From Actinotignum timonense (lineage in GTDB: Bacteria; Actinomycetota; Actinomycetes; Actinomycetales; Actinomycetaceae), in contig NZ_JASOKT010000010.1 in assembly GCF_030216305.1 (NCBI RefSeq), positions 1 to 64,000 of the forward strand: a stretch of DNA of 64,000 nt, in the 5' to 3' direction. The translations under genes were made by a program, and so were the position numbers. Positions 61,548 to 64,000 of the stretch are shown one piece after another (the stretch's first letter is position 1; each line of letters opens with the position of its first letter). Below the pieces are notes generated by a model. The model had not been told where the DNA came from. It did not search any database and worked only from the letters and a program-made list of their open reading frames with translations.

Positions 61548-63142
61548 TGCGCGGCGGGCCGGCGCGGGAGCTGGACGCGCGCGGGGCGCGGGCACATTCC
61601 CGAACGGCAACGGTGCGCGCGTGGGCGCCGCGCGCGGTACTCGCGTGGGCGCGCAAGCACTGTGATACGACGGCGCTGCTCTTGGCCGCGGGTGCTTTCG
61701 CCGTGTACATGTTCTTCTCCTGGTATACCTGGGTGAACTTCTCCTCCCCGTCGTGGGATCAGGGCATTTTCACCCAGCTGGCCGACCAGTACGCCCGCTG
61801 GCAATTCCCGCCCATCGTGGATATTAAAGGCCCGGGCTTCAACCTGTGGGGCGATCATTTCCATCCCATTTTGCTGCTGACCGGGCCGCTGTTCTGGCTC
61901 TGGCCTTCCGGGCTGAGCCTCCTCACCCTCCAAGCGGTACTCTTCGGGATCTCGGTGTATCCCATCGCACGTTTCGCCCGGGCGCGGGTGGGGGCCGTGC
62001 CGGGCGCCCTCATCGGGGTGGCTTACGCGGCCAGCTGGGGGCTCACGTCCGCGCTCGTGGTGCAATTCCACGAAATCGCCTTCGCGGTGCCCTTGCTCGC
62101 TTTCGGGCTGACCGCCTGGCTGGAGAGCCGCTACCGGCGCGCCGCCGTGCTCATCTCCCTGCTGGTTTTCGTCAAGGAGGATCTCGGCCTCACGGTGGCC
62201 TGCTTCGGGGTGCTGGTGGCGCTGCTCAGCTGGCGCGGGGCGCGCGAGCTGGCCGGCATTGGCGCCTTCCTGGCTGCCTGGGGCACCGCCTGGTTTCTGG
62301 CCGCCACCCAGGTTATTCTCCCGGCTTTCAATAATTCCGGGCAGTGGGACTACGCCGGGCGGGTCCGCGAAGGCCTCGACCTGGCGAGCATGCTCCTCGA
62401 GCCTAACCGCTGGGGCACCCTCTGCTATATCGTGGCCGCCCTGGGAATCGTGGGGCTGCGCAGCCCGTGGGCGGCGCTGCTGCTCCCCACTCTCGCCTGG
62501 CGTTTCGTGGGGGACAACCCCTACTACTGGACTATTTTGTGGCACTATTCGGCGGTGCTCGCGCCGATGATCGCCGTCGCGCTGACCGATGGGCTCGCGC
62601 GGGCGGGTGCGCGCGGCGTCGTCGTACCACCACCGGAGGCGCAAGAATCTGAAGCTCCCGCGGCCGCAACCACGCAACGCGATGCCCTGGGTGTGCTGGC
62701 TCGCCGCCCCCGCCTGGCCGCAGCTGCCCTCGCCCTTGCGCTCGCCTCCAGTGTGCTCGGCACCGCCTCCAACGGCTTCGGCTCGTGGCTCACGGGGCGT
62801 TCCAATACCCAGCAATACGTGTATTTTTCCGATTACGGCGCCACCCAGACCGCCGAGCAACACGACGGTGCCCGCGCGGCGGTGGCGGCGGCCGGCACCG
62901 GGCGGCATATCCTCGCCGACGTGGTCATGATGGCCTACGTGGTGCCGGGCAATACCGTGTACTGGGAGCACAGCTACGGCGGCGCGTATATTGACACGGT
63001 GGTGTTCTCCAACCGGCTCAACCACGGGGACGGCGCCCAGGTGGTGGCGTGGATTACCGCGAAAGTGGGCGGGCGGTGGCATATTGTCACCGAGGACGCC
63101 GGCTATGTGGTGGTGGCTCGCGATGGCACGGACGGAAGGTGA
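61547..63142 (+). CDS. DUF2079 membrane protein
   Basis: A 531-residue polytopic protein with about ten membrane segments. The conserved DUF2079 start SSPSWDQGIFTQLADQYARW, then VDIKGPGFNLWGDHFHPILL and VKEDLGLTVACFG, are intact. The family resembles glycosyltransferases of the GT-C type, but activity is unproven. ATG 61547 shares its A with the previous stop (TAATG). A cytoplasmic linker near residues 350-385 (RGVVVPPPEAQESEAPAAAT) carries an exact dispersed 16-mer (62613-62628) and looks like an insertion. The downstream gene is a paralogue. Confidence 0.85.
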   Translation: MRGGPARELDARGARAHSRTATVRAWAPRAVLAWARKHCDTTALLLAAGAFAVYMFFSWYTWVNFSSPSWDQGIFTQLADQYARWQFPPIVDIKGPGFNLWGDHFHPILLLTGPLFWLWPSGLSLLTLQAVLFGISVYPIARFARARVGAVPGALIGVAYAASWGLTSALVVQFHEIAFAVPLLAFGLTAWLESRYRRAAVLISLLVFVKEDLGLTVACFGVLVALLSWRGARELAGIGAFLAAWGTAWFLAATQVILPAFNNSGQWDYAGRVREGLDLASMLLEPNRWGTLCYIVAALGIVGLRSPWAALLLPTLAWRFVGDNPYYWTILWHYSAVLAPMIAVALTDGLARAGARGVVVPPPEAQESEAPAAATTQRDALGVLARRPRLAAAALALALASSVLGTASNGFGSWLTGRSNTQQYVYFSDYGATQTAEQHDGARAAVAAAGTGRHILADVVMMAYVVPGNTVYWEHSYGGAYIDTVVFSNRLNHGDGAQVVAWITAKVGGRWHIVTEDAGYVVVARDGTDGR

Positions 63143-63149
63143 GGAACGC

Positions 63150-64000
63150 ATGATGATGGCTCGCCGCACAGCGGTACCGCGCCGCATGAAGCTGGTTCGC
63201 ACCGCGACCTCGGCTTCACGCCGCACGAGGCTGGCTCGCACCGCGACCTGGTACCGCCCGCTGCGCACCGACCCGGTTCCCTACCTGGTGGCACTCCTCA
63301 GTTTCATTATTTTTACCGCTTTTTCGCTGCACCAATGGGCTTCTATGCAGACGTCCTCCTGGGACCTGGGCATTTTCACGCAGCTCGCCCAGCGTTACGC
63401 GCATCTCGAAGCGCCCATCGTGGATATTAAAGGCCCCGGCTTCAACCTGTGGGGCGATCATTTTCATCCCATCCTGGTGGTGCTCGGCCCGATTTTCGCG
63501 CTGTGGCCCAGCGGCGCCACTCTGCTTATTGTGCAAAACGCGCTCTTCGCGATCTCCGCGATTCCGCTCACCCGCCTGGCGCGGGCACGCTGCGGGGCCG
63601 GGGCAGGGACCGCTTTCGGCCTGCTCTACGCGGTGTCCTGGGGGCTATCGGCCGCGGTGGCCGCGCAATTCCACGAGATCGCCTTCGCGGTACCCCTCCT
63701 CGCCTACGGGCTGACGGCCTGGGTGGAGGGCCGCTACCGGCGCGCCGCGCTCCCGCTCGGAACGCTCGTTTTCGTCAAAGAAGACCTCGGCCTCACGCTC
63801 ATCGCTTTCGGTGCGGCCGCGCTACTGGCGGAGTTTTTCGCGCAGAGGCGGACGGTTTGCGGCGCGGCGGTGCAGAACGACGACGGCGCCGCCGCGGCGG
63901 CGCAAACTCGGAGCGCGCGAGCTCAGGCACTCTGGGCGAGTCCCGCGGGGCGCTGGGCGGTGGGCCTGGCGATATGGGGCGCGGTGTGGTTTGTACTTTC
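63150..64000 (+). CDS. Second DUF2079 membrane protein (partial, cut by window end)
   Basis: The frame is open to the window end, giving 283 residues. It aligns with the preceding protein: SSWDLGIFTQLAQRYAHLEA, DIKGPGFNLWGDHFHPILVV and FVKEDLGLTLIAFG. The N-terminus has an internal near-duplication (KLVRTAT and RLARTAT). Relative to its paralogue it has a ~30-residue insertion (QRRTVCGAAVQNDDGAAAAA) with a dispersed-motif copy. It starts 8 bp after the previous stop. Confidence 0.85.
   Translation, partial: MMMARRTAVPRRMKLVRTATSASRRTRLARTATWYRPLRTDPVPYLVALLSFIIFTAFSLHQWASMQTSSWDLGIFTQLAQRYAHLEAPIVDIKGPGFNLWGDHFHPILVVLGPIFALWPSGATLLIVQNALFAISAIPLTRLARARCGAGAGTAFGLLYAVSWGLSAAVAAQFHEIAFAVPLLAYGLTAWVEGRYRRAALPLGTLVFVKEDLGLTLIAFGAAALLAEFFAQRRTVCGAAVQNDDGAAAAAQTRSARAQALWASPAGRWAVGLAIWGAVWFVL

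Noticed and set aside
58821..61610. 929-codon antisense open frame across the flippase-like gene
   Set aside because: Composition is Gly/His/Arg/Gln-rich with no recognisable motif, while the plus strand encodes clear membrane segments.

Overview
The window is 64 kb of GC-rich bacterial chromosome. High GC, very short intergenic gaps, apparent leaderless starts, DtxR/IdeR-type iron boxes, paired choice-of-anchor M surface proteins and IrtAB-like half-transporters all point to Actinomycetota. The best guess is Actinomycetaceae (Actinobaculum/Actinotignum-like), but no rRNA or tRNA is present to confirm this.

Layout. 0.2-2.9 kb: cytosine permease and cytosine deaminase. 2.9-3.5 kb: gene-free stretch full of inverted-repeat families, ending in a 30-bp palindromic operator. 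3.5-6.8 kb: TetR regulator with a YhgE/Pip-type membrane protein. 6.9-15.7 kb: iron region with an IrtAB-like ABC pair, a siderophore-binding lipoprotein, a FecCD permease, an ATPase and two small cysteine-free amidotransferase-fold proteins of unknown role; two DtxR-like boxes sit on its promoters. 16.1-17.7 kb: HicB/HTH regulator, Panacea-domain antitoxin and a GNAT toxin with an in-frame amber codon. 17.7-22.5 kb (minus): TetR, a second IrtAB-like pair and an SdpI-like membrane protein. 22.7-23.5 kb: Fic enzyme. 23.7-29.4 kb: giant cell-wall protein with calcium-binding type repeats, with an 11-base G/C tract upstream. 30.1-31.9 kb: lone nrdF with paired NrdR boxes, then an FMN reductase. 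32.0-37.0 kb: two divergent choice-of-anchor M proteins around a Zur/Fur-type box. 37.2-52.9 kb: mostly metabolic genes (CMD-cupin fusion, MFS exporter, M20 amidohydrolase, oxidoreductase, lactate dehydrogenase, 3-methyladenine glycosylase, pullulanase, NUDIX, aminotransferase, fructosamine kinase, purB, DedA). 53.1-55.7 kb: BsuBI/PstI-type restriction-modification system preceded by a 4 x 23-bp repeat array. 55.8-58.6 kb: copZ-copA. 58.7-64.0 kb: a large flippase-like membrane protein and two DUF2079 proteins, the second cut by the window end.

Two patterns are not explained by the genes. First, a roughly 16-bp word (forms GCGGCGTCGTCGTACC and GCTGCGCCGTCGTACC) recurs throughout, in both orientations and in different reading frames, mostly in protein tails, linkers and intergenic DNA; it behaves like a selected DNA signal. 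Second, short degenerate tandem arrays (14-, 19- and 23-bp periods) lie beside gene ends and near defence-type genes. The metal theme (iron, probable zinc, copper) and the defence/toxin theme account for most of the accessory content.
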